Below, one piece after another: positions 45,929 through 54,257 of a DNA stretch of 64,000 bases. Both the position numbers and the translations under genes were made by a program. This DNA comes from Flavobacterium foetidum (GTDB taxonomy: Bacteria; Bacteroidota; Bacteroidia; Flavobacteriales; Flavobacteriaceae), in contig NZ_SJTF01000004.1 in the NCBI RefSeq assembly GCF_004634245.1, forward strand, positions 62,001 through 126,000, in the 5' to 3' direction. Position 1 is the stretch's first letter, and each line of letters begins with the position of its first letter. The notes below the pieces were generated by a model that did no database searches, was not told where the DNA came from, and was given only the letters and a program-made list of their open reading frames with translations.

Positions 45929-46576
45929 ATGAAATTTAAAGGAATTATTTTTGATTTAGACGGAACTTTAGTCAACTCATTACACGACATTTCAGATGCG
46001 ATGAACAAAGTGCTTACCGCTCTAAGTTACCCAACACATGATTACGATACTTACCAGTATTTTATCGGAAGCGGTTTACGAAATCTGGTAAGCAAAGCAT
46101 TGCCAGCCACAAACAATTCTAATGATGAAATCGAAAGTTGTTTTGAATGTATGGTTGATGAATATACCAAAATCTGTACGCTCAAAACAAAACCGTATGA
46201 TGGAATTGTAGAATTGCTTGAAAAACTGACTTCACAAAACATAAAAATGGCTGTTTTCTCCAATAAAGCTGATGAATTGACTAAAAAAATAGCTCACGAA
46301 TTATTCCCTGAACAATTTGACACAGCAGTTGGTTTAAGCACAGAAGAACTCAAAAAACCAAATCCGTTTGAAGCGATTGAAATCAGTAAAAAATGGAATT
46401 TAAAACCAGAAGAAATCCTTTTCGTGGGCGATTCTGACATTGATATGCAAACGGCTGTAAATGCTAATATGTTTCCGGTTGGCGTGACATGGGGTTACAG
46501 AACAGAAGAAGAATTGAAAAACAGCGGTGCAAAACTGGTTGTCAATACAGCTTCGGAATTGATTGAAATCCTATAA
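45929..46576 (+). CDS. HAD-family phosphatase, phosphoglycolate phosphatase-like
   Basis: The start is the ATG at 45929 (MKFKGIIFDLDGTLVNS), 4 bases after the flavoprotein stop; a longer frame from 45884 only overlaps that gene. The 215-residue protein has HAD motif I DLDGTLV, motif II FSNKAD, motif III lysine in LKKPNPFEA, and motif IV FVGDSDIDMQTA. It matches the Gph/PGP subfamily, which removes 2-phosphoglycolate made in DNA repair, though related HADs act on other small phosphates. Cytosolic. Confidence 0.88.
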   Translation: MKFKGIIFDLDGTLVNSLHDISDAMNKVLTALSYPTHDYDTYQYFIGSGLRNLVSKALPATNNSNDEIESCFECMVDEYTKICTLKTKPYDGIVELLEKLTSQNIKMAVFSNKADELTKKIAHELFPEQFDTAVGLSTEELKKPNPFEAIEISKKWNLKPEEILFVGDSDIDMQTAVNANMFPVGVTWGYRTEEELKNSGAKLVVNTASELIEIL

Positions 46577-46746
46577 TCAGTTTTTTGCAAACCCAGATAA
46601 ATTAACGCTATTTTACCATTTATTAGGTATTCTATAAAACTATTCAAACAATTTTACTCACAATAAATTTAACCTTGCGGTTATCGACTTTTTGTTTACT
46701 AAAAACGAAGAGCTTAATTCTATTCATAAAGTAAACGCATTGATTA

Positions 46747-46780
46747 AACTTGAAACAAAAAAAACCTTGAACTTGAAACT
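46747..46780. repeat. AACTTGAAAC-type short repeat downstream of tspO
   Basis: AACTTGAAAC and CTTGAACTTGAAACT words abut the tspO stop codon (46779-46781, minus strand). The same words occur at 56637-56671 and 58500-58530. The rest of the 202-base gap (46577-46746) shows nothing I can assign. Confidence 0.5.
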
Positions 46781-47255
46781 ACCTATTAAGCCACCAAATA
46801 CTGGCGTTCAAAACCGTTGCAAATGCAACCCAAAATAAATAGGGAATCAATAAATAACCTGAAATTTTATTGATTTTGATGAACTTTAAGTATGTTTCGT
46901 AAATCATCAGCCATAAAAGAATGATTTCGATTAAAGCTAACATTGGGTTTTTCAATCCGAAGAAGAGATAAGACCAGATTGCATTTAAAGTCAGTTGAAT
47001 TAAAAAGAAAAGAAGCGCCGTTTTTACTTTTTCGGTTTGCTCCTTAATTTTATCCCAAACCAAAGCTGCCGCAACAGCCATACAAATATAAAGCACTGTC
47101 CAAACCGGCATGAAAATCCAATTCGGCGGATTAAAAACTGGTTTTTCCAACGTTACATACCAAGTCTCAATACTCGGTCTAGTAACCAAACTTGCAGAAT
47201 ATCCAACTGTTAAACAAATTACTAAAGCTATGGCGATTTTTACGAACTTATTCAT
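46779..47255 (-). CDS. tspO: TspO/MBR-family membrane protein
   Basis: I take the ATG at 47255 (MNKFVKIAIALVICL) as start, giving 158 residues, close to the usual 155-165; an upstream in-frame start would add seven non-conserved residues. Five membrane segments and TspO-type aromatic motifs are present (WYVTLEKPVFNPPNWIFMPVW, cut here at 20 or fewer as WYVTLEKPVFNPP and WIFMPVW; NAIWSYLFFGLKNP; ASIWWLNR). TspO proteins bind tetrapyrroles or cholesterol-like ligands and respond to light or oxygen in some bacteria. It faces mvaD across the six-copy hairpin array. Confidence 0.9.
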   Translation of the reverse strand: MNKFVKIAIALVICLTVGYSASLVTRPSIETWYVTLEKPVFNPPNWIFMPVWTVLYICMAVAAALVWDKIKEQTEKVKTALLFFLIQLTLNAIWSYLFFGLKNPMLALIEIILLWLMIYETYLKFIKINKISGYLLIPYLFWVAFATVLNASIWWLNR

Positions 47256-47297
47256 GATATCAAATTTTGAATTCAAAAATAGTCAAAAGAAAAGTTT

Positions 47298-47765
47298 AAA
47301 CCATATAAGTAATGTAAGTTCATTTAAAGGCAACGCTTATATTTTCTTATATGACTTATATGGTGAAAAAATATCAAACCGTATAAGTAATGTAAGTTCA
47401 TTTTAAGGCAACGCTTATATTTTCTTATATGACTTATATGGTGGAAAAATATCAAACCATATTAGTAATGTAAGTTCATTTAAAGGCAACGCTTACATTT
47501 TCTTATATAACTTATATGGTGGAAAAAATATCAAACCATATAAGTTATATAAGTTCATTTTAGTAACGCTTTCTTATAATTCTTATATAACTTATATGGT
47601 GGAAAAAATATCAAACCGTATAAGTAATGCAAGTTCATTTAAAGGCAACACTTATATTTTCTTATATGACTTATATGGTGGAAAAAATATCAAACCATAT
47701 TAGTAATGCAAGTTCATTTAAAGGCAACGCTTATAATTTCTTATATAACTTATATGGTGGAAAAA
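47298..47765. repeat. Six-copy tandem array of about 79-bp AACCATATAAG hairpin units
   Basis: Units start at 47298, 47376, 47454, 47533, 47613 and 47692 (periods 78, 78, 79, 80, 79). Each begins AAACC[AG]TATAAG or AAACCATATTAG and ends CTTATATGGT, with the shared core AAGTTCATTT, GGCAACGCTTAT between, and units are joined by GGAAAAA(A)TATC. The ends of each unit pair, so every unit can fold as a hairpin. The array fills the divergent tspO-mvaD gap (543 bases). It is not coding, though frames stay open through parts of it. Confidence 0.92.
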
Positions 47766-47774
47766 TGAAAAAGT

Positions 47775-47782
47775 TATCTTTG
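47775..47782 (+). promoter_or_regulatory. -7 box of mvaD next to the hairpin array
   Basis: TATCTTTG is a perfect TAnnTTTG box 17 bases before the mvaD ATG at 47799. The position where a -33 TTTG would be expected is the end of the last array unit, and no clear TTTG is there. Confidence 0.5.
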
Positions 47783-47798
47783 CCAAAATTTATATTTC

Positions 47799-48881
47799 AT
47801 GTTTACAGCAACTGATTTTATACCAAATCCATATACTTCAACAATCGAAAAAGGAAACTTTGAGTGGAGCGCTCCGAGTAACATTGCCTTAGTAAAATAC
47901 TGGGGGAAAAAAGACAATCAGATTCCGGCAAATCCTTCTATTAGTTTTACTTTGAATAATTGTAAAACGATTACGAAATTAGTTTTTGAAAAAAGAACAA
48001 ACCAAAATGCTTTTTCTTTTGATTTACTTTTTGAAGGAAAACCAAAAGAAGATTTCAAGCCAAAAATCCAAAAGTTTTTAGAAAGAGTTGAAGTTTATCT
48101 GCCGTTTTTGAAAGATTATCATTTTACGATTGATACGCAGAATACTTTTCCGCATAGTTCAGGAATTGCTTCTTCTGCATCTGGAATGGCGGCTTTGGCA
48201 ATGAATTTTATGAGTTTGGAAAAACTGTTAAATCCAGAAATGACTGATGAGTATTTCTATCAAAAAGCATCCTTTTTAGCACGTTTAGGTTCAGGAAGCG
48301 CCTGCCGAAGTATAAAAGGAAATATAGTCGTTTGGGGAAATCAGGCTAATATTGAAGGAAGCACCGATTTATTTGGAGTGAAATATCCTTATGCTATTCA
48401 TGAAAATTTCAAGAATTATCAAGATACGATTTTATTGGTTGATAAAGGCGAAAAACAAGTTTCAAGCACGGTTGGTCACGATTTAATGCACAATCATCCG
48501 TATGCAGAAAGACGTTTTGCTCAGGCACACGAAAATCTGGATAAACTAATCGCCATTTTTGAAAACGGAGATTTAGAAGAATTCATTAAAGTGGTAGAAA
48601 GTGAAGCACTGACTTTACACGCTATGATGATGACTTCGATGCCTTATTATATTTTGATGAAACCAAACACGCTGCAAATCATAAATGCGATTTGGAAATT
48701 CAGAAACGAAACCCAGATTCCGGTTTGTTTTACGCTAGATGCAGGAGCCAATGTTCATGTACTTTATCCTGAAAATGTTGCAACAAAAGTGCTTCAATTT
48801 ATTCAAGACGAATTAGTTGTATTTTGTCAGAATAGTCAATACATTTGCGACAAAATTGGAAATGGTGCAATTGCATTGTAA
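47799..48881 (+). CDS. mvaD: Diphosphomevalonate decarboxylase
   Basis: A 360-residue GHMP-fold protein with SNIALVKYWGKKDNQIPANP near the N-terminus, the phosphate-binding motif HSSGIASSASGMAALA, and SACRSIKG and TLDAGANVH. It converts mevalonate diphosphate to isopentenyl diphosphate with ATP and loss of CO2. It opens the second mevalonate cluster: the toxin-antitoxin pair, mevalonate kinase, DUF502 and UbiA genes follow on the same strand. Its upstream region is the six-copy hairpin array. Confidence 0.95.
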   Translation: MFTATDFIPNPYTSTIEKGNFEWSAPSNIALVKYWGKKDNQIPANPSISFTLNNCKTITKLVFEKRTNQNAFSFDLLFEGKPKEDFKPKIQKFLERVEVYLPFLKDYHFTIDTQNTFPHSSGIASSASGMAALAMNFMSLEKLLNPEMTDEYFYQKASFLARLGSGSACRSIKGNIVVWGNQANIEGSTDLFGVKYPYAIHENFKNYQDTILLVDKGEKQVSSTVGHDLMHNHPYAERRFAQAHENLDKLIAIFENGDLEEFIKVVESEALTLHAMMMTSMPYYILMKPNTLQIINAIWKFRNETQIPVCFTLDAGANVHVLYPENVATKVLQFIQDELVVFCQNSQYICDKIGNGAIAL

Positions 48882-48911
48882 TTTTCCTTATCTTTAGTTA
48901 AATTTTTGGTT

Positions 48912-49133
48912 ATGGATATTCAATTAGAAAAACTCGAATTAATAAAGCTATTAGCTGATACTGAAAACCCAGCTATCCTGAAATCTATTCGAAAAATTTT
49001 TAAAAAAGAAGAGAAAGATTGGTGGGATGATTTGACAGAAGAACAAAAGGCAGAGATTGAAGCATCTGAAAGAGAAATAGAAAATGGTGAATTTTATCTT
49101 TTTGAAGATGTAATGGCGAAATACAAGAAATGA
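48912..49133 (+). CDS. Antitoxin of a ParE/RelE-type toxin-antitoxin pair
   Basis: A 73-residue acidic protein (start MDIQLEKLELIKLLAD), with a helical N-terminus, IRKIFKKEEKDWWDDLTEEQ in the middle and EIENGEFYLFEDVMAKYKK at the C-terminus. This shape, a short helix with dWWDdLteeq and a C-terminal toxin-binding tail, is common in Bacteroidota antitoxins beside RelE/ParE toxins. The stop overlaps the toxin ATG by 4 bases. TATCTTTA just upstream (near 48889) may be a promoter element. Call rests on pairing with the next gene. Confidence 0.8.
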   Translation: MDIQLEKLELIKLLADTENPAILKSIRKIFKKEEKDWWDDLTEEQKAEIEASEREIENGEFYLFEDVMAKYKK

Positions 49134-49429
49134 GAAGAATTGTGTTTTCTGGTCGTTCTAAATTTCAACTTGAACAGTTACTAGAATATTTAGAGATTAG
49201 ATTTTCACTTTCAACTAGAGATAAGTTTATATCAAATTTTTATAAAATTATTGAAACAATTAGACTTAATCCTGACACTTTTCCTGTTTCGAGCAGGAAT
49301 AAAATTAGGAGATGTGTAATTTCAAAACAAACAACGCTTTATTATAAATATAATACTCAAGAAGTTCGTCTTTTGTCACTTTTCGACACCAGACAAGACC
49401 CAAATAAAATAAAAAAAGACATTAAATAA
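49130..49429 (+). CDS. RelE/ParE-family toxin
   Basis: A 99-residue basic protein with the ParE-type order: RIVFSGRSKFQLEQLLEYLE, a central helical part SLSTRDKFISNFYKIIETI, PDTFPVSSRNKIRRCVI and the C-terminal beta strands TTLYYKYNTQEVRLLSLFDTRQ with DPNK at the end, as in the RelE/ParE superfamily. ParE members poison gyrase and RelE members cut mRNA; which applies cannot be told. It is translationally coupled to the antitoxin and ends 3 bases before the mevalonate kinase gene. Confidence 0.85.
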   Translation: MRRIVFSGRSKFQLEQLLEYLEIRFSLSTRDKFISNFYKIIETIRLNPDTFPVSSRNKIRRCVISKQTTLYYKYNTQEVRLLSLFDTRQDPNKIKKDIK

Positions 49430-49432
49430 AAC

Positions 49433-50371
49433 ATGAAAGGACCACTATTTTACTCAAAAATATTACTCTTTGGAGAATACGGAATTATTCGCGACTCTAA
49501 AGGACTTTCTATCCCTTATAATTTTTACAATGGCGCTTTAAAGAAATCAGAAGAACCTTCTGATGAAGCTATTGCATCCAACAAAAGCTTAATAAGTTTT
49601 GCTTCTTATCTTGAAGTTCTTCAAACACAGCAACCAGAATTGGTTACTTTTGATTTAGAAACACTAAAAAACGATGTAGAATCTGGAATGTATTTCGATT
49701 CTAGCATTCCGCAAGGTTATGGTGTTGGAAGCAGCGGTGCGCTTGTTGCTGCGATTTATGATAAATATGCTGCGAACAAAATCACAGTTTTAGAAAACCT
49801 GACTCGTGAAAAACTGTTACAGCTAAAAAATATATTTTCTCATATGGAAAGCTTTTTCCACGGAAAAAGCTCTGGTTTGGATCCGTTGAATAGCTATTTA
49901 AGCATTCCGATTTTAATTAACTCTAAAGACAATATTGAAGCAACTGGAATTCCGACTCAAAGTTTTGACGGTAAAGGCGCTGTGTTCTTATTAGATTCTG
50001 GAATTGTAGGCGAAACTGCTCCAATGGTTAACATTTTTATGGAAAACCTAAAAGATAAAGGTTTCCGTGCAATGCTTAAAAACCAATTTGTAAAATATAC
50101 AGATGCTTGTGTAGAAAACTTCCTTCACGGCGACATGAAATCTTTGTTTACCAATACCAAAAAGCTTTCAAAAGTGGTTTTAAACCACTTCAAGCCAATG
50201 ATTCCAGAACAATTTCACGGAATCTGGCAACACGGAATCGACACTAATGATTATTATCTAAAACTGTGCGGTTCTGGCGGGGGCGGTTATATTCTTGGTT
50301 TTACAGAAGATTTAGAACGTGCGAAAGCTTCTTTAAAAGATTACAAACTAGAGGTCGTTTATCAGTTTTAA
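49433..50371 (+). CDS. Mevalonate kinase-like GHMP kinase
   Basis: A 312-residue cytosolic protein with N-terminal SKILLFGEYGIIRDSKGLSI, the phosphate-binding motif PQGYGVGSSGALVAAIYD, catalytic-type SSGLDPLNS and C-terminal GSGGGGYILGF. It fits mevalonate kinase of the bacterial type: mevalonate plus ATP to phosphomevalonate. It starts 3 bases after the toxin stop. The GYDIA kinase at 14586-15494 is the only other GHMP kinase in the window, apart from the decarboxylase mvaD. Substrate is inferred from the cluster and motifs. Confidence 0.9.
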   Translation: MKGPLFYSKILLFGEYGIIRDSKGLSIPYNFYNGALKKSEEPSDEAIASNKSLISFASYLEVLQTQQPELVTFDLETLKNDVESGMYFDSSIPQGYGVGSSGALVAAIYDKYAANKITVLENLTREKLLQLKNIFSHMESFFHGKSSGLDPLNSYLSIPILINSKDNIEATGIPTQSFDGKGAVFLLDSGIVGETAPMVNIFMENLKDKGFRAMLKNQFVKYTDACVENFLHGDMKSLFTNTKKLSKVVLNHFKPMIPEQFHGIWQHGIDTNDYYLKLCGSGGGGYILGFTEDLERAKASLKDYKLEVVYQF

Positions 50372-50433
50372 AACCCTAAAAGCCCTTATTATTTGAGTCT
50401 GTTTTCATAAGTTTCATCCTAAAATTAGTTGTT

Positions 50434-51024
50434 ATGAAAAGCATTTTTAAAATAATCAAGGCAACTTTTTTAGGAGGAATTCTTTTTCTAGCGCCTTTAG
50501 TGGTATTGCTGGTCATTTTGGAAAAAGGATTGGGCATTATTCAGAAAGTTACGTTGCCATTGGTAAATAATCTGCCGAGAGTACACGTTTTAGGAATCGC
50601 ACTTCAAGAACTTGTCGGCATACCCATTATCATTCTGATTTGCTTTCTAGCTGGTTTGTTGGCCAGAACTAGCAAAGCAAAAAAACTGATTCAGAAATTA
50701 GAAAACGGAATTTTAAGTTTTGTACCAGGATATTCATTTATGAAAAGCATGAATGAGAATATTATGGGAATTGAATCTCAAGAAGATTTAAAAGTAATTT
50801 TGGTTCCCACTGATGCTGGCTGGCAATTTGCTTTTTTAATAGAACAAATAGACGACACAAATTTTACTGTTTTTATTCCAGACGCTCCAAATCCGTGGAG
50901 CGGTTCTGTGGTTTTTGTAGCAAAAAAAGACATCAAGGAAATCGAGATGACACAGAAACAAGCTTTGGCCTGCATCAGAAAATTGGGTTTTGGCTCTAAA
51001 GAATTGTTAAAAAACAAGCTCTGA
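50434..51024 (+). CDS. DUF502-family inner-membrane protein
   Basis: A 196-residue protein with two strong hydrophobic N-terminal segments (about 10-33 and 58-78) and a soluble C-terminal domain with VPGYSFMKSMNENIMG, IPDAPNPWSGSVVFV and TQKQALACIRKLGFG. The PNPWSG block is a DUF502 hallmark (PNPTSG in others). Function is unknown for the family. It follows the mevalonate kinase gene by 62 bases and precedes the UbiA gene by 61, so it may share their transcript. Confidence 0.85.
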   Translation: MKSIFKIIKATFLGGILFLAPLVVLLVILEKGLGIIQKVTLPLVNNLPRVHVLGIALQELVGIPIIILICFLAGLLARTSKAKKLIQKLENGILSFVPGYSFMKSMNENIMGIESQEDLKVILVPTDAGWQFAFLIEQIDDTNFTVFIPDAPNPWSGSVVFVAKKDIKEIEMTQKQALACIRKLGFGSKELLKNKL

Positions 51025-51085
51025 ATTTTAGAATCGGAAAATATCATTTAACTTCAATCCTAAATTAATCCACAATTTGTAATCT

Positions 51086-52042
51086 ATGCCAAGCAGACAA
51101 CGTAAACTTTTGATAATGAAAATTGTTAGCTTGTTCTCTGTGGTACGAGGTTATAATATTCCGATTATCATTCTGGCGCAATATCTGTCGGCTATCTTTA
51201 TCTTGGCTCCAGAAATTAGAGCTCTTGATATCTTATTGGATTTTCATTTGTTTCTTATTGTTTTTGCCTCAGCGATAACCATTGCTTCTGGTTATATCAT
51301 CAATAATTTTTACGACAGTCAGAAAGATTTGATCAATCGCCCGAATAAATCAATGTTGGACCGATTGGTAAGCCAGAAAACAAAACTTACCGTTTACTTT
51401 TCCTTAAATTTCTTAGCCGTTTTAATGGCTTTCATAGTTTCTTGGAGAGCTTTTTTATTTTTCTCGGGTTATATTTTCCTGATTTGGTTTTACTCTCACA
51501 AAATAAAAAAGTATCCGATAATCGGAAATCTGACCTCTGCGGTTCTTGCTGTAATTCCGTTTTTTGCTATTCTGATTTATTTCTACAACAAGATTTCGTT
51601 TGAAGAAATCGAGAACCATATGAGTCATTTTATGGTAATTTCGGCACATGCCACTTTCTTGTTTTTGCTATTACTGATTCGCGAAATGATTAAGGATTTA
51701 GAAAATCTTAAAGGTGATTTGGTAGCAGATTATCGCACAATTCCGGTGCTTTATGGCGAAAAAGTCTCCAAACAGATTATTTCGGCTCTGACAATTTTGA
51801 CCGTTTTTCCTGTTTATGTTTTGGTAAATGTTTATGATGTAGGATATATGGACATTTACTTTTATGTGTGTTTTGGAGTCCTGCTTTTTTTCTTGATTTT
51901 TTTATGGAAATCAGATTCTAAAGAACAGTTTTTAAGGCTTCATAATTTGCTTAAATTTCTGATCGTGGCAGGCGTATGCTGCATTGTACTGATTAATCCG
52001 AGTGTTTTGTGGCACGGGAGGGAATTGATTTCTAATTACTAA
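51086..52042 (+). CDS. UbiA-family prenyltransferase
   Basis: A 318-residue polytopic membrane protein; an ATG at 51116 (MKIVSLFSVVRGYN) is an alternative start. The two Asp-rich diphosphate-binding motifs are visible as NNFYDSQKDLINRPNKSML and IKDLENLKGDLVADYRTIP. UbiA enzymes join an isoprenyl diphosphate to an acceptor. Bacteroidota members of this type are often called geranylgeranylglycerol-phosphate geranylgeranyltransferase-like; the acceptor here is unknown. Its neighbours (mvaD, mevalonate kinase) supply isoprenoid precursor. Confidence 0.88.
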   Translation: MPSRQRKLLIMKIVSLFSVVRGYNIPIIILAQYLSAIFILAPEIRALDILLDFHLFLIVFASAITIASGYIINNFYDSQKDLINRPNKSMLDRLVSQKTKLTVYFSLNFLAVLMAFIVSWRAFLFFSGYIFLIWFYSHKIKKYPIIGNLTSAVLAVIPFFAILIYFYNKISFEEIENHMSHFMVISAHATFLFLLLLIREMIKDLENLKGDLVADYRTIPVLYGEKVSKQIISALTILTVFPVYVLVNVYDVGYMDIYFYVCFGVLLFFLIFLWKSDSKEQFLRLHNLLKFLIVAGVCCIVLINPSVLWHGRELISNY

Positions 52043-52053
52043 ACGGTTTAGTT

Positions 52054-52170
52054 CCTCAAAGATTCTCTAAGATTTACACAAGGGTTCACAAAGTTTTCTT
52101 TTTTAGCTTTCTATAGATTTTTTCTTTGAGTAACTCAGCGCAAATCTTCGTGAATCTCTGTGAAATAGCT
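52054..52170. repeat. Inverted repeat of the TTCACAAAG/CTTTGAG family
   Basis: TTCCTCAAAGATTCTC and GGGTTCACAAAG words are opposed by TTTCTTTGAGTAACTCAGCG and AATCTCTGTGAA, pairing imperfectly over about 110 bases. It is related to the repeats at 22691, 60868 and 63791. With the structured element at 52210 it makes up most of the 358-base gap before rluB. Confidence 0.55.
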
Positions 52171-52209
52171 CATTTTCAATATATTTAAAAGAAGCCAATT
52201 GTTTGAATT

Positions 52210-52276
52210 TAGCCCCGATTGAGGCGATATCCTTGCGTAGTTTACGGAGCGAGATAAAGCCGAAAGCGGGAAACCA
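52210..52276 (+). ncRNA. Candidate structured RNA element, possibly Flavo-1-like
   Basis: The stretch carries TAGCCCCGATTGAGGCGATATCC, shown here in parts as AGCCCCGAT, GAGGCGATATCC, GGAGCGAGATA, AAAGC and GCGGGAAACC. CCCG near the start can pair with CGGG near the end, with a smaller CGTA/TACG hairpin between. The layout recalls a short element widespread in Flavobacterium gaps, which may correspond to the Rfam Flavo-1 motif; I cannot confirm this by search. The strand is uncertain but the CCCCGAT orientation reads on plus. Confidence 0.35.
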
Positions 52277-52375
52277 TGTCTCAAAAAAATACCGAATGTA
52301 TTGCTTCTAAAACCTTTAGAACAAAATGCTATTAATCTAAGAATATTGAAGTTAAGATTATTAGCAGGAAAAAAC

Positions 52376-52383
52376 TATCTTTG
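52376..52383 (+). promoter_or_regulatory. -7 box of the pseudouridine synthase gene
   Basis: TATCTTTG, a perfect TAnnTTTG box, 17 bases before the ATG at 52401. The nearest upstream TTG (52346-52348) is 27 bases away, so the -33 element is weak. Confidence 0.5.
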
Positions 52384-52400
52384 CACAAATTAATGATTTT

Positions 52401-53309
52401 ATGAACAATAAGGAAGGCAATAACAAAAGAGGCGGTTCGAGACCAAACAGCTCAAGATCAAACTCTAACAAGCCAAAACCTGCTTTACCAAAGCGCGCTC
52501 AGGGACCGAAAAAAGAAAAACCTGCGGTGAAAGCTGCAAGACTGGAAGCGGAGGAAAAGTTTAAAAAACAGAATCAGCCTGCGAAAAGACCAAAAGCGGC
52601 AGATGAAATTCGTCTGAATAAATATATTTCCAATTCAGGCGTTTGTTCTCGTCGTGATGCTGATTTGTACATTCAGTCTGGAAATGTGAAAGTTAACGGC
52701 GTTCCGGTGACTGAAATGGGTTATTTGGTAAAATTGAATGATGTTGTGAATTTTGACGGCGTTGTTCTGACTCCTGAAAAGAAAGAATACATACTGCTTA
52801 ATAAACCAAAAAATTTTACTACAGCTCTAGACGAAGGTCAGGAGTATCGTAATGTATTGGAATTGGTACGTGGCGCTACAAATGCAAAAATTGCTGCTGT
52901 TGGCCGAATGGACAAAAATACAACTGGTTTGCTGTTGTTTACGAATGATAATGATATGATTCGTAAGTTTACGCTTCCGAACCAGAAATCGTCTAAAATT
53001 TATCAGGTTTCCTTAGACAAGAATCTGAAGTTTGAAGATTTAGAAAAAATCAGTAAAGGCTTGGTCTTAGACGGACATCGCGTATTTGTTGAAGAGGTAA
53101 GTTATATTGACAACCAACCTAAAAGCGAAGTGGGCTTAAAACTGCGCACAGCAAACGTAAAAGTGGTTCGATCTATTTTTGAACACTTTGAATACAATGT
53201 GTTGCGTATTGACCGTGTGTCATTTGCCGGTTTAACCAAAAAGAATCTTCCGAGAGGAAATTGGCGCTTTTTGACCGAACAAGAAATCATCAATTTGAAA
53301 AACGTTTAG
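52401..53309 (+). CDS. RsuA/RluB-family pseudouridine synthase
   Basis: A 302-residue protein: a basic, Lys/Asn/Pro-rich low-complexity tail (about 1-68), an S4 RNA-binding domain (about 69-120; RLNKYISNSGVCSRRDAD), then the pseudouridine synthase domain with catalytic D171 in GRMDKNTTGLLLF and the LNKPKNF motif. RluB/RsuA enzymes convert a uridine in 23S or 16S rRNA. Which rRNA site is used cannot be read here. It has its own -7 box and a strong terminator after it. The tail is probably disordered and may add RNA affinity. Confidence 0.92.
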   Translation: MNNKEGNNKRGGSRPNSSRSNSNKPKPALPKRAQGPKKEKPAVKAARLEAEEKFKKQNQPAKRPKAADEIRLNKYISNSGVCSRRDADLYIQSGNVKVNGVPVTEMGYLVKLNDVVNFDGVVLTPEKKEYILLNKPKNFTTALDEGQEYRNVLELVRGATNAKIAAVGRMDKNTTGLLLFTNDNDMIRKFTLPNQKSSKIYQVSLDKNLKFEDLEKISKGLVLDGHRVFVEEVSYIDNQPKSEVGLKLRTANVKVVRSIFEHFEYNVLRIDRVSFAGLTKKNLPRGNWRFLTEQEIINLKNV

Positions 53310-53330
53310 TTTCAAATAAGCCATATCTAG

Positions 53331-53367
53331 AATCCTGTTTTACAATTGTAAAATGGGATTTTTTATT
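53331..53367. terminator. Bidirectional terminator between convergent genes
   Basis: Fourteen-bp arms (53332-53345 and 53346-53359, two G-U pairs) meeting at the centre, followed by a T-rich run on the plus strand. It ends the pseudouridine synthase transcript just before the stop of the convergent 53369-53971 gene. Confidence 0.8.
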
Positions 53368-53368
53368 T

Positions 53369-53971
53369 TTAGAAACTAAAGAAATTGTGTCCGAAAAGAG
53401 TGAAGATTGATCTTCCGATCGATTGGTTTTTGTCTTCTACGGTTTCGTAGTTGGAGAATCCGAGGATAATTTTGATTCCAGGAGGAATGCTGTTGAGAAC
53501 TTCTCTTTTTTGTTCTTCTAAAAGCAGTTTTAAGCTTTCTAACAACTGAAGATTGTTTTTTAGATAAGAGACCACCAAAAGGGCTGAAAAGTTAAGGATT
53601 TCTCTGGCTGTTTCGCTTTTGATTCCGACTTCGTTGGAAACCATTTCTGAGATGCGTCCTTTTTTATTGGAGAAAAGTTCTTTTAATAATGAGTTTCCTT
53701 CTAGCTTATAACAGTCGTCTACTGATAAAATTCTGCCGGCTGTAAAATCTATTTCCTGATAAAAAGCCGAATCGTCTGGCAGCTGCTGTACAATTTCTGT
53801 GTAAAATTCAGGTTCTTCAGCTTTATTGTACAAACCCATCAAAATTGTTCCAATCGAAACATCGATTCCTTTGATAAGTAGTGCATCATTTTCAAAATAA
53901 AACTTGTTTAATTTGGAGACAACATTAGAAGAAATAAAACGTCTAAGTTCAATTTGTAGGTTTGGGGTCAT
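53369..53971 (-). CDS. DUF937-like protein of unknown function
   Basis: A 200-residue, mostly helical protein without signal peptide. The layout, with GIDVSIGTILMGLYNKAEE and later FSNKKGRISEMVSNEVGIKS followed by TAREILNFSALLVVSYL, resembles DUF937-type proteins, in which helical repeats of this kind occur. The last part ends GRSIFTLFGHNFFSF. Upstream, 286 bases to the DUF456 gene are A/T-rich with nothing I can assign. No function is known for the family. Confidence 0.7.
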   Translation of the reverse strand: MTPNLQIELRRFISSNVVSKLNKFYFENDALLIKGIDVSIGTILMGLYNKAEEPEFYTEIVQQLPDDSAFYQEIDFTAGRILSVDDCYKLEGNSLLKELFSNKKGRISEMVSNEVGIKSETAREILNFSALLVVSYLKNNLQLLESLKLLLEEQKREVLNSIPPGIKIILGFSNYETVEDKNQSIGRSIFTLFGHNFFSF

Positions 53972-54257
53972 ACGCTTAACTTATTTAAAAACATTATTTA
54001 AACTCATTCGAAATAATCGATAAAGTGAGGCTTTTTATCGTTTATCAGGATAAAAATATAAAATAAAACAACATTTCCAAAAAATAAGTTAAAAATTTAC
54101 AGGTGAGATTTCCAGTGCTTTAGCTGTAAAATTTAACATAGTCAACAAATACAGCACTTACAATTAATATAAGCAATTAAAATGAAATAAAAAAAAATTA
54201 TGACATTTTTTCAAAAAACATAAAAAATAAGAAAATGCTTAGGCAAAAATTAACATT

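Noticed and set aside
47110..47406. Coding frames through the hairpin array (also 47627-47815)
   Set aside because: They follow from the repeat being free of stops in one frame; the protein is a repeat of the unit, and one frame overlaps tspO on the other strand.
47298..47765. CRISPR array
   Set aside because: Units of 78-80 bases are similar along their whole length, with no short constant repeat and unique spacers, and no cas genes are nearby.
53972..54257. Possible small gene or RNA in the gap before the DUF456 gene
   Set aside because: The 286 bases are A/T-rich, with no open frame of note, no clear hairpin and no promoter pair that I can support.
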